From positions 434,001-498,000 of the forward strand of contig NZ_CACVAF010000001.1 of assembly GCF_902726565.1 (NCBI RefSeq): a DNA stretch of 64,000 nucleotides. Reading direction: 5' to 3'. The stretch comes from Yersinia vastinensis (lineage in GTDB: Bacteria; Pseudomonadota; Gammaproteobacteria; Enterobacterales; Enterobacteriaceae). Of the stretch, positions 18,157 to 28,556 are shown one piece after another. Positions within the stretch are counted from its first letter, which is position 1, and each line of letters opens with the position of its first letter. The notes under the pieces were generated by a model. That model did not search any database and was not told the origin of the DNA. It saw only the letters and a list, made by a program, of their open reading frames with translations. A program made the translations under genes and the position numbers.

Positions 18157-19800
18157 TTATCTAATACTGAGTAGTGCATCAAAGAGGGTGGTTGCTGTCT
18201 GAAGCACTTGTGCATTAGCTTGATAATATTGGGTATACATTTGTAAGTTCATGTACTCCTCATTCATATCAACCCCAGAAATACTCTGTTGTTGATATAG
18301 CGCAGCCTCAAGTACCTTTGTTGTGGTGGTCGCTTCGGCTTTTAGCGCTGTCATGGATGAACCGACAGAACTGACTAGGCTGGCATAAGCTTCCGTCAAG
18401 GTTGCATTACCGACTAACGTCATATTTTGAATGCCTAACATGGCTTCAAGATTTTCATTATTACTTTCATCGGACGGATCAGATGAACTTGAAGCTGCTA
18501 TTTTATCGCCGTCAGTAATTGCAACGCTGAGCCCTGATGCAACCCCCGCTGTTGGGTTGAAGACAAAGCTGTCATTCGGTTGTGGCGTGCCCTGTGGTTG
18601 AATAGAAATACCATCAAATTCAAGTTCACCAGCGCTACCAATGGTGGGCGTAATCGTTCTGCCATCGCGAGTTTGTACTTCCCAGTCATTTTGACCAGGG
18701 CCTTTATAGGTGAGGGTATAATCTTCAGCTTTGACGTTACTAATATCTGAATAGCTAATATCCAGAGTGGCATCACTGGTATTATTGCGGTTAGCTAAGG
18801 CTACAGGATTCGCGATGTTGAATAGATCTCCCCCGGCATTGCCTTCTCGGTCATAACCGTTAGCGTTAACCTCATTAAACTTATTCGCCATTTGCAAAGC
18901 GAGTTGGTTTAACTGATTACGGGCATCGACTAAATCTTCGTTACGGAATTTAAATAACCCACCTAGTTTCCCACCGGTCATTTTCGATTCATCCAACGGC
19001 ATTTTATTGCCTGCGGCATCGATGTAGGACACAACCGTCTTAGAAGGGTCTTCAGAAGAAACGGAGGCTTCCAGTTGGTAGGCGCGGTCCCCATTAACCA
19101 ATGGCATACCATTCGCTAATGTGACATCGACTCGACCCGTCGTGGTGTTTTCATTGACCCGGATCCCCACTTGCTCACTAAGCGCACTGAGCAGTGAGTC
19201 GCGCTGATCAAGTAAATCAGCAGGCAGGTCACCCGTTTGACCATGAATTTTTTCAATCTCTTGATTCAGTTTTGCCAGTTGCTTGGCGCTGGCGTTGATA
19301 TCTGCAACACTCTGGGTAATTTGTGTATTGGTACTTTTTTCCAATCCATTGAGTGTGTTGCTGTTGCTATTAAATTGATTGGAAATAGCCTTGAACTGGC
19401 CTAATGCGCCTTGGCGAGCGGCTGCACTGACAGGATCACTACTCACTTTTTTAAGTGATTCGAAGATATTACCCATGGTGACTGAAATATTATCGGTATC
19501 GTCACCCAGCATATTATCTATCTGACTAAGTTGTTGGGCACGGCTGCTTAACCCCATAAACTCAGTCATTGAGCCACGCACTTGATTATTAATAAAGCCA
19601 TCGTAAGCGCGCTGTACGCCATTAACTTGAACACCGTAGCCAAAGAAACCAACGTTCGTGGTTTTCCCCCCGGCTTGGCCTAACATAATATTTTGCCGGC
19701 TGTATCCTGGCGTCACGGCGTTATTTAAATTGTTACCAACGACGTTGAGTGCAGATTGTGCCGAACTCAGTCCACTCTGAGCCAAATTAATCAGATTCAT
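18157..19800 (-). CDS. flgK: Hook-associated protein FlgK (HAP1)
   Basis: 547 residues, the usual FlgK length. The N-terminus (MNLINLAQSGLSSAQSALNV, then GNNLNNAVTPGYSRQ) is diagnostic, and the C-terminus has the typical SGVDMNEEYMNLQMYTQYYQ followed by LQTATTLFDALLSI. It joins the hook to the filament together with FlgL. It is the first gene of flgKL, downstream of flgJ after 122 bases. Confidence 0.97.
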   Translation of the reverse strand: MNLINLAQSGLSSAQSALNVVGNNLNNAVTPGYSRQNIMLGQAGGKTTNVGFFGYGVQVNGVQRAYDGFINNQVRGSMTEFMGLSSRAQQLSQIDNMLGDDTDNISVTMGNIFESLKKVSSDPVSAAARQGALGQFKAISNQFNSNSNTLNGLEKSTNTQITQSVADINASAKQLAKLNQEIEKIHGQTGDLPADLLDQRDSLLSALSEQVGIRVNENTTTGRVDVTLANGMPLVNGDRAYQLEASVSSEDPSKTVVSYIDAAGNKMPLDESKMTGGKLGGLFKFRNEDLVDARNQLNQLALQMANKFNEVNANGYDREGNAGGDLFNIANPVALANRNNTSDATLDISYSDISNVKAEDYTLTYKGPGQNDWEVQTRDGRTITPTIGSAGELEFDGISIQPQGTPQPNDSFVFNPTAGVASGLSVAITDGDKIAASSSSDPSDESNNENLEAMLGIQNMTLVGNATLTEAYASLVSSVGSSMTALKAEATTTTKVLEAALYQQQSISGVDMNEEYMNLQMYTQYYQANAQVLQTATTLFDALLSIR

Positions 19801-19885
19801 AAATCACCGACATTGTATTATTCGTAAAATTTACTGACGAACCTCTTCAAGAAAATTCTGTAGGAAAATTCGCACCATATATAAA

Positions 19886-19912
19886 CTATCGGTTGTCAAA
19901 AAATTAACTAAA
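19886..19912 (-). promoter_or_regulatory. Sigma-28 promoter for flgKL
   Basis: Reverse strand: TTTAGTTA, an 11-base spacer, ACCGATAG. Spacing is exact and each element matches the FliA consensus well. It lies between flgJ and flgK, 86 bases before the flgK start, so flgKL can be expressed late apart from the flgB-J operon. Confidence 0.78.
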
Positions 19913-19922
19913 CAGTGATTGG

Positions 19923-20870
19923 CTAAAATAATGAAGAAAGATCCGTTTTATAGGCATTCACGCCCTGATGGATGTTCCCTTTGACCTGCTGAATGATGTT
20001 AATTAATTTTTTGGCGTAGCTCGGATCGGTAGCATAACCGCCGGACTGTAATGCATGTGCTGCACGCTCTGGTGAATTAGCTTTCGCAACATTCTGGTAA
20101 CGCGGATTGTTTGTTAGCAACGCAGTATAATCTGACAGTGCATCTGAATATGATGGATAGACTTTAAATGCGGCTTTCACTTTTTGTGCCGTGCCATTGA
20201 TATATTCAGTTGTCATTATTTCCGTTGTATCGCCTTTCCAATCTGACGTCGCCTTTATGCCAAATAAGTTATGGCTTGGTTTACCATTTGTTGTCGTGAT
20301 TTCTTTATTTCCCCAACCCGATTCAAGTGCCGCTTGAGCAATAATCAGTTGATGTGGAATACCGCTTTTTTGCGCAGCAGTGATAGCGGGTTGCAGCATG
20401 CGGGAAATAAAATCAGCGCTTTTTTCTACACCCCCGCTAAAGCGCGACAATAGACTGGCTTCATTTGTCTGGGATACTTGTTGAGTCGTTGTTTCTCGCC
20501 GCTTTACGGCGTCCATATTCAAGCTATACGGGGCGGGGGCCACCCCCACAGTATTTTGTGTCATTGAGGGCTGCCCACCCATTTGTCTGACCATCAAGTC
20601 GGCAAATCCCATTTTGCTTTGCTCAGCAATATCCTGAGATATTTGCTGATCGTACATTGAGGTAAACATATCCGCTTCCTGACTGTGCAGCAGACCGTCT
20701 TTAAATGAAGCGTCACGCATACTCTTGAGCATCATTTGAATAAACATGCCCTCCATCTGCTTTGCCGCTTCTTTCACCCCTTCTTGAGAGTTACTTTTAA
20801 CTTCACGTTTCAATGCATCGAGGCTGCGAACATCAAAGGCTGCGCCAGTAGAAAAGAGTGCGTTACTCAT
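19923..20870 (-). CDS. flgJ: Rod-cap scaffold and peptidoglycan hydrolase FlgJ
   Basis: 315 residues. The N-terminal half (to about 150) is the rod-assembly scaffold (EAAKQMEGMFIQMMLKSMRD). The C-terminal half is a glucosaminidase-type domain with the catalytic glutamate in QAALESGWGNKEI and the later SYSDALSDYTALL and YATDPSYAKKLINII. It opens the periplasmic wall for the rod, as in enteric dual-domain FlgJ. It overlaps the flgI stop by one base. Confidence 0.96.
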   Translation of the reverse strand: MSNALFSTGAAFDVRSLDALKREVKSNSQEGVKEAAKQMEGMFIQMMLKSMRDASFKDGLLHSQEADMFTSMYDQQISQDIAEQSKMGFADLMVRQMGGQPSMTQNTVGVAPAPYSLNMDAVKRRETTTQQVSQTNEASLLSRFSGGVEKSADFISRMLQPAITAAQKSGIPHQLIIAQAALESGWGNKEITTTNGKPSHNLFGIKATSDWKGDTTEIMTTEYINGTAQKVKAAFKVYPSYSDALSDYTALLTNNPRYQNVAKANSPERAAHALQSGGYATDPSYAKKLINIIQQVKGNIHQGVNAYKTDLSSLF

Positions 20871-21991
20871 CAGTTGGTCTCCAACTTAGCGCGTAGGCAA
20901 CCGGCACTTTTCATTGATTGCATTATCGACATCAGATCATTCGGTGTTGCCCCTAAACTGTTCAGTGCCCGCACCACGCTATTGAGATCAGCGCTAGTCT
21001 TCACCTGTTGCAAAGAGCCATTCTGATCGCGAATCGATATTTGTGTATTCGGCGTCACTACCGTTTGTCCACCTGCCAGCGGGGTGTCTGGTTGGCTCAC
21101 TTCGTTGGTTTGCGTGACTTCAACGGTTAAATCGCCTTGCGCAATAGCACAAGCATCCAAGGCAACATAGCGGTTCATGACGACGGAGCCGGTTCGGGAG
21201 TTAACAATCACTTTGGCGTCCATGACACCAACGCGAATGGGAATATTTTGTACATCCGCTAGGAATCGCACTTTCCCCGCGCTGTCGGCAGGGGCGAAAA
21301 GCTTAATCGTGCGGGAATCTTCCGCCATGGCTGTTGCACCACCAAAGCGGCGATTTATCTCATCACTGACTTGTTGAGCCAGCGAGAAATCTTCGTCATT
21401 GAGTTGCAGCCGCAGGACATTTTGGTTTGCAAAGTTGAGCGGTACTTCGCGTTCAACCGTGGCCCCACCACTGATTCGCCCACCATTTAACTGATTGACT
21501 TGTACCCGGCTACCGCCACTTTGCGCACCCGCACCGGATACCAGCAAGTTGCCTTGTGCCAAGGCATAAACCTGATTATCGACACCTTTTAGCGGCGTCA
21601 TCAGCAACGTGCCACCGCGCAGGCTTTTCGCATTGCCCAGAGAAGAAACCACCACATCTATCTTTTCGCCGGGTCGTGAAAAGGGAGGCAAATCAGCGGT
21701 CACCATCACGGCGGCCACATTTTTGAGCTGCATGTTCGTGCCCGCCGGAACGGTTATCCCTAGCTGAGATAGCATGTTATTAAGGCTTTGGGTGGTGAAG
21801 GGCGTTTGCATCGTTTGGTCCCCGGTGCCATCCAACCCGACAATCAACCCATACCCCATCAGGGAGTTACTGCGAATCCCCTGAATGGTGGTGAGATCAC
21901 GAATTCGTTCGGCCTGAGCGCCTTTCGATGTAAAAAAAATCAAGCCAGTACAAAGTAGGCTCAGACACAACGTGAGAAATGAAGTTTTCAT
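20870..21991 (-). CDS. flgI: Flagellar P-ring protein FlgI
   Basis: 373 residues from ATG 21991, chosen because it opens a normal Sec signal peptide ([20 protein letters not shown], cleavage near AQA); the frame extends 35 codons upstream without a ribosome site and overlaps flgH. The mature protein starts with the FlgI motif [20 protein letters not shown] and contains [15 protein letters not shown]. It forms the periplasmic ring around the rod. The two late cysteines (DAC, GCL) fit the known disulfide of FlgI. Confidence 0.96.
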   Translation of the reverse strand: MKTSFLTLCLSLLCTGLIFFTSKGAQAERIRDLTTIQGIRSNSLMGYGLIVGLDGTGDQTMQTPFTTQSLNNMLSQLGITVPAGTNMQLKNVAAVMVTADLPPFSRPGEKIDVVVSSLGNAKSLRGGTLLMTPLKGVDNQVYALAQGNLLVSGAGAQSGGSRVQVNQLNGGRISGGATVEREVPLNFANQNVLRLQLNDEDFSLAQQVSDEINRRFGGATAMAEDSRTIKLFAPADSAGKVRFLADVQNIPIRVGVMDAKVIVNSRTGSVVMNRYVALDACAIAQGDLTVEVTQTNEVSQPDTPLAGGQTVVTPNTQISIRDQNGSLQQVKTSADLNSVVRALNSLGATPNDLMSIMQSMKSAGCLRAKLETN

Positions 21992-22001
21992 TGGCTGTTC
22001 A

Positions 22002-22772
22002 TTACAAAGGAGAAAGATTAAGGAACAGACGCTGTAACCAGCCCATCTGCTGTGCTTCGTTGATATATCCGTTCCCGACATATTCAATACGTGCATCGGA
22101 AACTTGGGTAGATATCACTGAGTTGTTGCTACTGATCGTGCGTGGATTGACGACGCCGGAGAAACGAATAAATTCGGTACCCTGATTAATCGCGATCTGT
22201 TTTTCGCCGACGACCCTCAGGTTGCCGTTCTCTAACAATTGTTGAACTGTAACGGTAATCGTACCGCTGAACGTGTTTTTCGCCGCCGCGCCACCTTTGC
22301 CTGAAAAATCATTGGAGCCGCTGATGGAGGTATTCGCACGGTCGCCGCCTAACAATCCAGAGAGTGCGCTGGGGACAGTATCAAGGGATAACCCGGTTGA
22401 ACCGCCTCGATTGGCATTAGCTGATGAGCTTTTGCTGGCGCTGACATTCTCTTGCAACACAATGGTTAAGGTGTCGCCAACGTTCCTTGGTCTGCGATCT
22501 TCAAACATCGGCTGATAGCCATAACTCATCGCCTGTCCGGTTTGAAAAATGGACCCATTTGCGACGGTCATTGCCGGTGACGCCGGGCTGGCCGTTGTTA
22601 CACCATCGACTAAAGGCTTATGAGGGATATAGGCGCATCCGGTCAGAAACAACGCCAGCACCGCTGACACTGAAGACAACCGTATGATGCGTTGAGTCTT
22701 TGGGATTAAAGTCTTTGGGAATATCTGGCAAGCATTCATGTCGGATAGGGTGGAACAAGGCTGGTTTTTCAT
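22002..22772 (-). CDS. flgH: Flagellar L-ring lipoprotein FlgH
   Basis: Outer-membrane ring of the basal body. The lipobox LFLTGCA sets the mature N-terminal cysteine, followed by conserved [28 protein letters not shown] and the C-terminal [16 protein letters not shown]. The start is uncertain: ATG 22772 has a weak GGATG-type ribosome site, ATG 22739 gives a more usual signal length but has none, and a TTG at 22850 overlaps the flgG stop. Any of these gives a signal peptide longer than in E. coli FlgH. Confidence 0.93.
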   Translation of the reverse strand: MKNQPCSTLSDMNACQIFPKTLIPKTQRIIRLSSVSAVLALFLTGCAYIPHKPLVDGVTTASPASPAMTVANGSIFQTGQAMSYGYQPMFEDRRPRNVGDTLTIVLQENVSASKSSSANANRGGSTGLSLDTVPSALSGLLGGDRANTSISGSNDFSGKGGAAAKNTFSGTITVTVQQLLENGNLRVVGEKQIAINQGTEFIRFSGVVNPRTISSNNSVISTQVSDARIEYVGNGYINEAQQMGWLQRLFLNLSPL

Positions 22773-22846
22773 TTCATCCACTGCGGTCAAAAACAGCCAT
22801 AAATCGGCCCCCATTTTTACAACAGAGGCCGGACTTATGGGTGCTA

Positions 22847-23629
22847 TCAAAGTTGTGTCAGGCGTTGCAACATCTGGTCTGATGTTGATACGGCTTTGCT
22901 ATTAATTTCATAGGCGCGCTGAGTCTGGATCATGTTGACCAGTTCCTCCGCAACGTTGACGTTGGAGGTCTCGATATACCCTTGTCGAAGGGATCCACCT
23001 CCATTCAGGCCCGGTGTCGTTTCATTGGGAGCACCGGAAGATTGCGTTTCCCGATAGAGATTCTCACCAATGCTTTCGAGGCCGGAATCATTAATGAAGG
23101 TGCTGAGTGTGAGCTGCCCTATCTGCTGTGGTGCGGTTTGCCCTGGCACAGTGACGCTGACAATGCCATCTTTCCCTACCGTTAAGGTATCCGCATCCTG
23201 CGGGATGGTAATAGCGGGCTGAACGGGATAACCACTGGAGGTCACCAATTGACCATTCTGATCAAACTGGAAAGAGCCATCGCGGGTATAAGCTGTTGTG
23301 CCGTCAGTCATCTGTATCTGAAAGAAGCCGTGGCCTTCAATCGCCAAGTCTTTGCTGTTATTCGTTTGAGTCAGGTTACCTTGGCTATGAATACGCTCGG
23401 TGGCTACAGGGCGCACACCTGTACCCAGTTGCAGCCCCGTAGGGATCGTGGTCTGCTCTGAAGATTGGGCGCCAGGTTGACGCAGCGTCTGGTAAAGCAA
23501 ATCTTCAAACACCGCCCGCTGACGCTTAAAGCCATTGGTACTGACGTTTGCCAAGTTATTGGATATCACATCCATATTGGTTTGCTGCGCTTCAAGACCT
23601 GTTTTGGCAATCCATAAAGAACGGATCAT
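22847..23629 (-). CDS. flgG: Distal rod protein FlgG
   Basis: 260 residues, the exact enteric length. Starts [20 protein letters not shown] with the family motif [16 protein letters not shown] and ends with the rod/hook C-terminal motif [19 protein letters not shown]. Forms the distal rod between MS ring and hook. Part of the flgB-J operon, 24 bases after flgF. Confidence 0.97.
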   Translation of the reverse strand: MIRSLWIAKTGLEAQQTNMDVISNNLANVSTNGFKRQRAVFEDLLYQTLRQPGAQSSEQTTIPTGLQLGTGVRPVATERIHSQGNLTQTNNSKDLAIEGHGFFQIQMTDGTTAYTRDGSFQFDQNGQLVTSSGYPVQPAITIPQDADTLTVGKDGIVSVTVPGQTAPQQIGQLTLSTFINDSGLESIGENLYRETQSSGAPNETTPGLNGGGSLRQGYIETSNVNVAEELVNMIQTQRAYEINSKAVSTSDQMLQRLTQL

Positions 23630-23653
23630 ACTGAAATTCCTCTTTGCCGGGGG

Positions 23654-24409
23654 TTACCCCATAGCCAGTAGCTGGTTGGCTTTCTTATCGTTATCATCCA
23701 CAGCGCTGATGACTCTCATGTTCATATCGAAGCCGCGTGCGGTGGCAATCATGTCCACCATTGACTTCACTGGGCTGACATTGCTGCTTTCCAGTGCGCC
23801 GGGAACTAACTGTAAATCCTGATCCGCAGGCAACTGAGCCTGTCCGGCATTGGGTGACGTCGATGCGATATGAAACAGACCATCGTCGCCGTGGTACAGA
23901 TCCTGAAGCTTGGCATTGACCAGTTTCAGTCTCCCAACCTGAGCCAGCGCGGAAGGTTCCTCTCCAGCACCGCGTGCAGTAATGGTGCCATCGGGGGCGA
24001 TGGTCAACTCTGCCTGTGGCGGTGCATTGATTGGACCACCATCACCCAGCACTGGTAGTCCTCTGACTGTCAGGAGACCTTCACTGTCAATTTCGATGTT
24101 GCCAGCACGGGTGTAGCCCTCTGCGCCATCTGGCAGTTCGACTGCCAACCAACCTTCTTGCGGTAGTGCAACATCCAGATTGCGGCCCGTTTGGTTGATG
24201 GTCCCCATCGAGTCATCGTGATAGGGCGTCGATTCCGTCACTAATGTGCGAGTTGCAACTGACGGCCCGTCAACTGGCACGGCACGAAAAGCAGAAAGTT
24301 GTGCACGAAATCCGGTCGTGGAGGCATTCGCCAGGTTGTTTGACACCACACCCTGACGATTAAGGGCGGCGTTAGCCGCACCCATTGCGGTATAGATTGC
24401 GCGATCCAT
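23654..24409 (-). CDS. flgF: Proximal rod protein FlgF
   Basis: 251 residues. Starts MDRAIYTAMGAANAALNRQG with NNLANASTTGFRAQ, and ends with VKSMVDMIATARGFDMNMRV and the short tail NQLLAMG, as in enteric FlgF. Proximal rod subunit exported by the flagellar type III system without a cleaved signal. It lies 12 bases after flgE. Confidence 0.97.
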   Translation of the reverse strand: MDRAIYTAMGAANAALNRQGVVSNNLANASTTGFRAQLSAFRAVPVDGPSVATRTLVTESTPYHDDSMGTINQTGRNLDVALPQEGWLAVELPDGAEGYTRAGNIEIDSEGLLTVRGLPVLGDGGPINAPPQAELTIAPDGTITARGAGEEPSALAQVGRLKLVNAKLQDLYHGDDGLFHIASTSPNAGQAQLPADQDLQLVPGALESSNVSPVKSMVDMIATARGFDMNMRVISAVDDNDKKANQLLAMG

Positions 24410-24421
24410 AGAAGTCAGCCG

Positions 24422-25648
24422 TTAACCGAGGTTAGCCAGAATCTGAAGGAGTTCAGACTGGGTTTTAATGGTCTGTGAGTTGGACTGATAGTTGCGCTGA
24501 TAAACGATCATGTTGACCATCTCTTTGCTCAGATCAACGTTGGATGCTTCGAGGCGATTGCCATATAAATTGCCTAAGTTTCCAGTGCCAGCAATACCGG
24601 TGACGGGCTGCCCTGATTCTGGTGTTTCAGACCAGCAGTTATCGCCTTGAGAAGACAATCCACCAGGGTTGGTGAAGTTCGACAGTACCACCTGACCCAA
24701 TAATTGCTTCTGACCGTTACTGTAGCTGGCAATAATCTGTCCATTGTCACCGACCACATAGCCATTCATCAGGCCGGGGGCATAACCGGTGGTGGTGGGG
24801 CTATCCATGGCCGTATCCGATGCTTGTTGGGTCATACCCGCCATATCCAAATCAAAATCCAGTGGCTCGCCGCCATTAAAGGCTGCACCTCTTACATTCA
24901 ACTTTGCTGGATTCGTGGTCAGTTGTCCCGAAGTGTCAAAATTCAGTGCTAGCTCCTGATAAACCGGATCACCACTAGCATCTAGCTCTGGAGCGGTGAC
25001 ATTGCTGGAATAGGCTTTCCATTCGTTATCACCGGTTTTAACGTAGTAAATATTGATGGTGTGCTTATTCCCCAAGCTGTCGTAAGCATCTACCTGACTA
25101 ATGGAGCTATAACTTTTATTGTCTGAAGGATCGAATGGATTGGCAGTTTGGTCTATTGCTTCAGTACCTGAGTTCAGATTACCGCTCAGTGTGCCGCCAT
25201 CAGAGGCACGAGCAGGCATTTGTCCTGATGGAATCTGAATTTGACCGATGGCCGCTCCCGGCTGAATAGCAGGCGGGGTGCCGGTAGCTTGAAAACCGGT
25301 TAAAAACATACCTTGGTTATTGACAATATAGCCGTTTTCATCGGATTTAAATTGTCCATTTCGGCTATAAAATACGCGCCCGGCTTCATTGGTTAAACGG
25401 AAGAAACCATTCCCTTGAATACCCATATCAAGGCTGCTGCTGCCCGCACCTAAAACACCATCACTGAAGTTTTGATTAACCGACGATACCTGTACGCCCA
25501 TACCGACTTGTGAACCGGCAAATACGTCGGCAAAGGCGATAGAACCCGATTTAAACCCGACAGTTTGGGAGTTCGCAATATTGTTACCAACCACATCAAG
25601 TGCTTGTGAAGCTGCACTCAGTCCACTAAGACCTTGTGAAAAACTCAT
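24422..25648 (-). CDS. flgE: Flagellar hook protein FlgE
   Basis: 408 residues. N-terminus MSFSQGLSGLSAASQALDVV with GNNIANSQTVGFKSG, then the hook D1 domain (MGIQGNGFFRL) and the C-terminal motif KEMVNMIVYQRNYQSNSQTI. It polymerises on the rod with help from FlgD. Length and order (after flgD by 42 bases) are standard. Confidence 0.97.
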   Translation of the reverse strand: MSFSQGLSGLSAASQALDVVGNNIANSQTVGFKSGSIAFADVFAGSQVGMGVQVSSVNQNFSDGVLGAGSSSLDMGIQGNGFFRLTNEAGRVFYSRNGQFKSDENGYIVNNQGMFLTGFQATGTPPAIQPGAAIGQIQIPSGQMPARASDGGTLSGNLNSGTEAIDQTANPFDPSDNKSYSSISQVDAYDSLGNKHTINIYYVKTGDNEWKAYSSNVTAPELDASGDPVYQELALNFDTSGQLTTNPAKLNVRGAAFNGGEPLDFDLDMAGMTQQASDTAMDSPTTTGYAPGLMNGYVVGDNGQIIASYSNGQKQLLGQVVLSNFTNPGGLSSQGDNCWSETPESGQPVTGIAGTGNLGNLYGNRLEASNVDLSKEMVNMIVYQRNYQSNSQTIKTQSELLQILANLG

Positions 25649-25690
25649 AATTAATTTTCCTGAATACTAGAATGAAATATTGAAATCTGA

Positions 25691-26356
25691 TTACTCAATG
25701 GAATAAACCTCACCTAATGTGGCGCTGCCATTTAAGCCCAACTGCAATACAGCACCCGTCGCTGAGAATGAAACACTCTCTACTTTGGCTTTCTTCAGGG
25801 ACTCAATATTGGGAGTATTGCCATCACTATTTGATGCGGAGAACGAGACTTTATACCCACCACCGTCAGCAGGTGGTTCGGCAGGTTGGAAACCACTGAG
25901 ATCATCAAGCGTAAATTTATTAACACCGGCTTTGATGTCTTTTAATTCGGCAGAATAAGCATTGCCTTGCGCGTCGGTTAGAGTGACAGTGACTTTGTCG
26001 GCGTCAGAATCCATATTGAAGCCAAATTCTTTATTGCCATTTTCTTCAAAGGAAACGGACGTATTACCTTCAACCCATACACTTCGACCGACCCAATCCG
26101 CAGCATTCATCTGTTGCATACTGGTGACAAGGGTGCCCACCTGACTCAGCGTCGAATTAAGCTGTTGAACGCCTGATGCTGTACTGAACTGTGCCAGTTG
26201 GGAAGTTAACTGGTTATTATCCATCGGGTTGGTTGGATCTTGGTTTTGCATCTGCGCAACGAGGAGCGTCATAAAGTTATTGGTTAAATCCTCGGCAGTG
26301 TTTCCACTACTTGCCGCACTTGCGTTGCTTCCATTCATTACCGGTGAAACAGCCAT
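25691..26356 (-). CDS. flgD: Hook cap FlgD
   Basis: 221 residues. The conserved N-terminal region reads TNNFMTLLVAQMQNQDPTNP and NNQLTSQLAQFSTASGVQQL, and the C-terminal half contains the FlgD Ig-like and Tudor-like domains. FlgD caps the growing hook and is replaced by FlgK. Position between flgC and flgE supports the call. Confidence 0.96.
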   Translation of the reverse strand: MAVSPVMNGSNASAASSGNTAEDLTNNFMTLLVAQMQNQDPTNPMDNNQLTSQLAQFSTASGVQQLNSTLSQVGTLVTSMQQMNAADWVGRSVWVEGNTSVSFEENGNKEFGFNMDSDADKVTVTLTDAQGNAYSAELKDIKAGVNKFTLDDLSGFQPAEPPADGGGYKVSFSASNSDGNTPNIESLKKAKVESVSFSATGAVLQLGLNGSATLGEVYSIE

Positions 26357-26367
26357 TTTTCCGTTCC

Positions 26368-26772
26368 TTATTGACCCAGAGTCAATGTTTTTAACATCAT
26401 AGATTTGGCCGTATTAATGACTTCAGCATTGGCCTGATAACTACGTGAAGCGGAAATGGTATTGACCATTTCATTCACAACATTGACGTTTGGCATACGC
26501 ACATAGCCCTTATCGTCAGCGAGCGGATTGGCTGGCTCATAGAGCATGCGGTCTGGTTCAGTGCTTTCCACGACATCACTCACTTGGACGCCGCCAATTT
26601 CCTGCCCTGGTGCGCTATTGACTTGAAAAATAACTTGTCGGGCGCGGTATGGCTGGCCATCAGGCCCGGCAATGCTGTCTGCATTGGCCATGTTGCTGGC
26701 ACTGACGTTAAGCCGTTTTGATTGCGCTGCCAGAGCCGAACCCGATATTTCAAAGATGCTGAATGTTGACAT
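26368..26772 (-). CDS. flgC: Proximal rod protein FlgC
   Basis: 134 residues, the enteric length. Starts [20 protein letters not shown] with [10 protein letters not shown], and ends with [29 protein letters not shown] and [11 protein letters not shown]. Rod subunit, 8 bases downstream of flgB. Confidence 0.97.
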   Translation of the reverse strand: MSTFSIFEISGSALAAQSKRLNVSASNMANADSIAGPDGQPYRARQVIFQVNSAPGQEIGGVQVSDVVESTEPDRMLYEPANPLADDKGYVRMPNVNVVNEMVNTISASRSYQANAEVINTAKSMMLKTLTLGQ

Positions 26773-26780
26773 GGCGATAA

Positions 26781-27194
26781 TTAACCTTGATTGATGACAC
26801 TCATCATGCCTTTAATTTGTGAAGTGAGAATTGTTAGGCTGGATTGGTATTTCATGCTGTTATCAGCAAAGCTGACACGTTCACGATCCATATCCACCGT
26901 ATTACCATCGGCACTAGGTTGATCTGGAATTCGATAAAGTAATTGGCTGTTATCAATGGCCGGAGCCACGCCAGCAATATGTGTTCCAGACGTTAATGCC
27001 AGAGTTAATGGGCCATGTTCAGGTGCATTTCTATCCACTGCATTTTTTAATTGCTGTGAGAAATCAATATCTCTGGCTAAATACCCTGGTGTATCGACAT
27101 TAGCGATATTAGACGCCAATATGTCCTGACGTTGGGTTAATAAGCTTAGAGCGTCTTGCTGGAAGCGGAATGCATTATCGAGCTTATCAAGCAT
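26781..27194 (-). CDS. flgB: Proximal rod protein FlgB
   Basis: 137 residues from ATG 27194, which gives the family start [19 protein letters not shown]; the frame extends 45 codons upstream but that part is AT-rich and not FlgB-like. Contains [18 protein letters not shown] and ends [14 protein letters not shown]. First gene of the flgBCDEFGHIJ operon, divergent from flgA with 265 bases between them, where FlhD4C2-dependent promoters would lie; no clear FlhDC box was recognised by eye. Confidence 0.96.
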   Translation of the reverse strand: MLDKLDNAFRFQQDALSLLTQRQDILASNIANVDTPGYLARDIDFSQQLKNAVDRNAPEHGPLTLALTSGTHIAGVAPAIDNSQLLYRIPDQPSADGNTVDMDRERVSFADNSMKYQSSLTILTSQIKGMMSVINQG

Positions 27195-27459
27195 GAAAAA
27201 AATGACCTCTACCCTATGAATATTAATGCCGTGCATTCTAGGGTTGAATGATTCAATTTTATACTGCGAAGATAAGACAAAAATAACCTTATTTAAAAGG
27301 ATGAATTTTTTTGTGGTAATTAAAATCATCTATGAATGGAATTGTCGTCATAAATTGCAGCATTTAGAACGTTAATAAACTTAATGACTGACATATACTG
27401 CTCACTGGCGAAAACGGATAATAAATAGTTTCATCCCAGATTGTATAATATTAAGGTTA

Positions 27460-28167
27460 GTGAACTTCATGTTTCTCTTGCGCGGTTTCTTCATTTTATC
27501 ATTAGTATTTCTTTGCTGTTTCAAGGTACTCGCTGCCTCTGCGGAAAACGAGTCATTGACTGCAAAAATAACAGCATTAGTGAGTTCTCAAAATGGAATA
27601 CCTGCGGATACGTCGGTTCTTCAGACCATAAAAATTCTTACACCTCCAGAGCAGTTGGACTCTCTTTGTCCGAATCCTGAACTTTCTCTTGCGGGTAATA
27701 ATACGCGCCTGACAGGAAAGAGAAGCGTCATAGCCCAATGCGGGAACAAGCGTAAATTTGTTCAGATCTCTGTTCAGGCGCAAGGGACTTGGTGGTCTGC
27801 ACGCCACGCGATAAAGCCCGGTGTCGTTATTCAATCTGAAGATATTGAATCCCGAACTGGCTCGCTAGAGCGTCTACCTGCAGGTCTGATTTTTAACAAA
27901 GAACATATTATTGGTCAGACAACGACTCGCTCTATCTCGCCGGGAAATCCCGTGCTTCAAAATCAGTTACGGGCGCGCTGGGCTATCATGTCAGGGCAGG
28001 CGGTCGAAGTTATCGCCACCGGGCCGGGGTTTCGTATCCGAGCGAAAGGCAAAGCATTGGACAATGCAGCACTAGGGGAATCTTTAAGAATAACAATGCG
28101 TTCAGGTAAAATAATGACGGGTGTCGTGTCTTCGGAAGGCAAAGTCGATATGAACCTTGAAGAATAA
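27460..28167 (+). CDS. flgA: P-ring assembly chaperone FlgA
   Basis: 235 residues from the GTG at 27460; an ATG three codons later (27469) is an equally possible start. Sec signal peptide at about 5-27. The C-terminal SAF domain is clear (WWSARHAIKPGVVIQSEDIE, then SPGNPVLQNQLRARWAIMSG). FlgA is a periplasmic chaperone for FlgI polymerisation. Divergent from flgB and upstream of flgMN, the standard enteric layout. Confidence 0.94.
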   Translation: MNFMFLLRGFFILSLVFLCCFKVLAASAENESLTAKITALVSSQNGIPADTSVLQTIKILTPPEQLDSLCPNPELSLAGNNTRLTGKRSVIAQCGNKRKFVQISVQAQGTWWSARHAIKPGVVIQSEDIESRTGSLERLPAGLIFNKEHIIGQTTTRSISPGNPVLQNQLRARWAIMSGQAVEVIATGPGFRIRAKGKALDNAALGESLRITMRSGKIMTGVVSSEGKVDMNLEE

Positions 28168-28169
28168 AT

Positions 28170-28196
28170 TTTAGTTTTTTTGATAACCACCGATAG
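28170..28196 (+). promoter_or_regulatory. Sigma-28 promoter for flgMN
   Basis: TTTAGTTT, an 11-base spacer, ACCGATAG, starting 3 bases after the flgA stop and 50 bases before the flgM start. It matches the enteric FliA consensus in spacing and most positions. It gives flgM a late promoter besides read-through from flgA, as known in Salmonella. Confidence 0.8.
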
Positions 28197-28245
28197 TATA
28201 TTTATACCGCGAGGTCGCAATACAAACGAATTGTTGAGGATGATG

Positions 28246-28542
28246 ATGAGTATAGACCGAACACAACCCCCACTATCAGTAACACCTGTTAATGTTCAGC
28301 AGGATTTTAAAATGCGCGCAAAAACAGGAGAGCTAAACTCACAGAATATTGAGAGTGGTGAAAGCTCCGGTACGCAAATTAAATTAAGTAAGCTGACCCA
28401 GCAGATACAACTCGATGACTCTCGTGATATCGACTACGATCGTTTAGCTAAAATTCAGGCATCGATGGACGCGGGTGAACTTGACCTCGACAGTGACCAA
28501 ATTGCTCAGGCTTTGGTACAAGACATCTTTCAACTCTCATAA
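28246..28542 (+). CDS. flgM: Anti-sigma-28 factor FlgM
   Basis: 98 residues from the third of three consecutive ATG codons, chosen because GAGG lies 6 bases before it and the product then starts MSIDRT as in enteric FlgM. The C-terminal half, which binds FliA, is conserved in pattern (DYDRLAKIQASMDAGELDLD, then QIAQALVQDIFQL). FlgM is exported through the completed hook, releasing FliA. Confidence 0.94.
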   Translation: MSIDRTQPPLSVTPVNVQQDFKMRAKTGELNSQNIESGESSGTQIKLSKLTQQIQLDDSRDIDYDRLAKIQASMDAGELDLDSDQIAQALVQDIFQLS

Positions 28543-28556
28543 GCTGCAATAAACAA

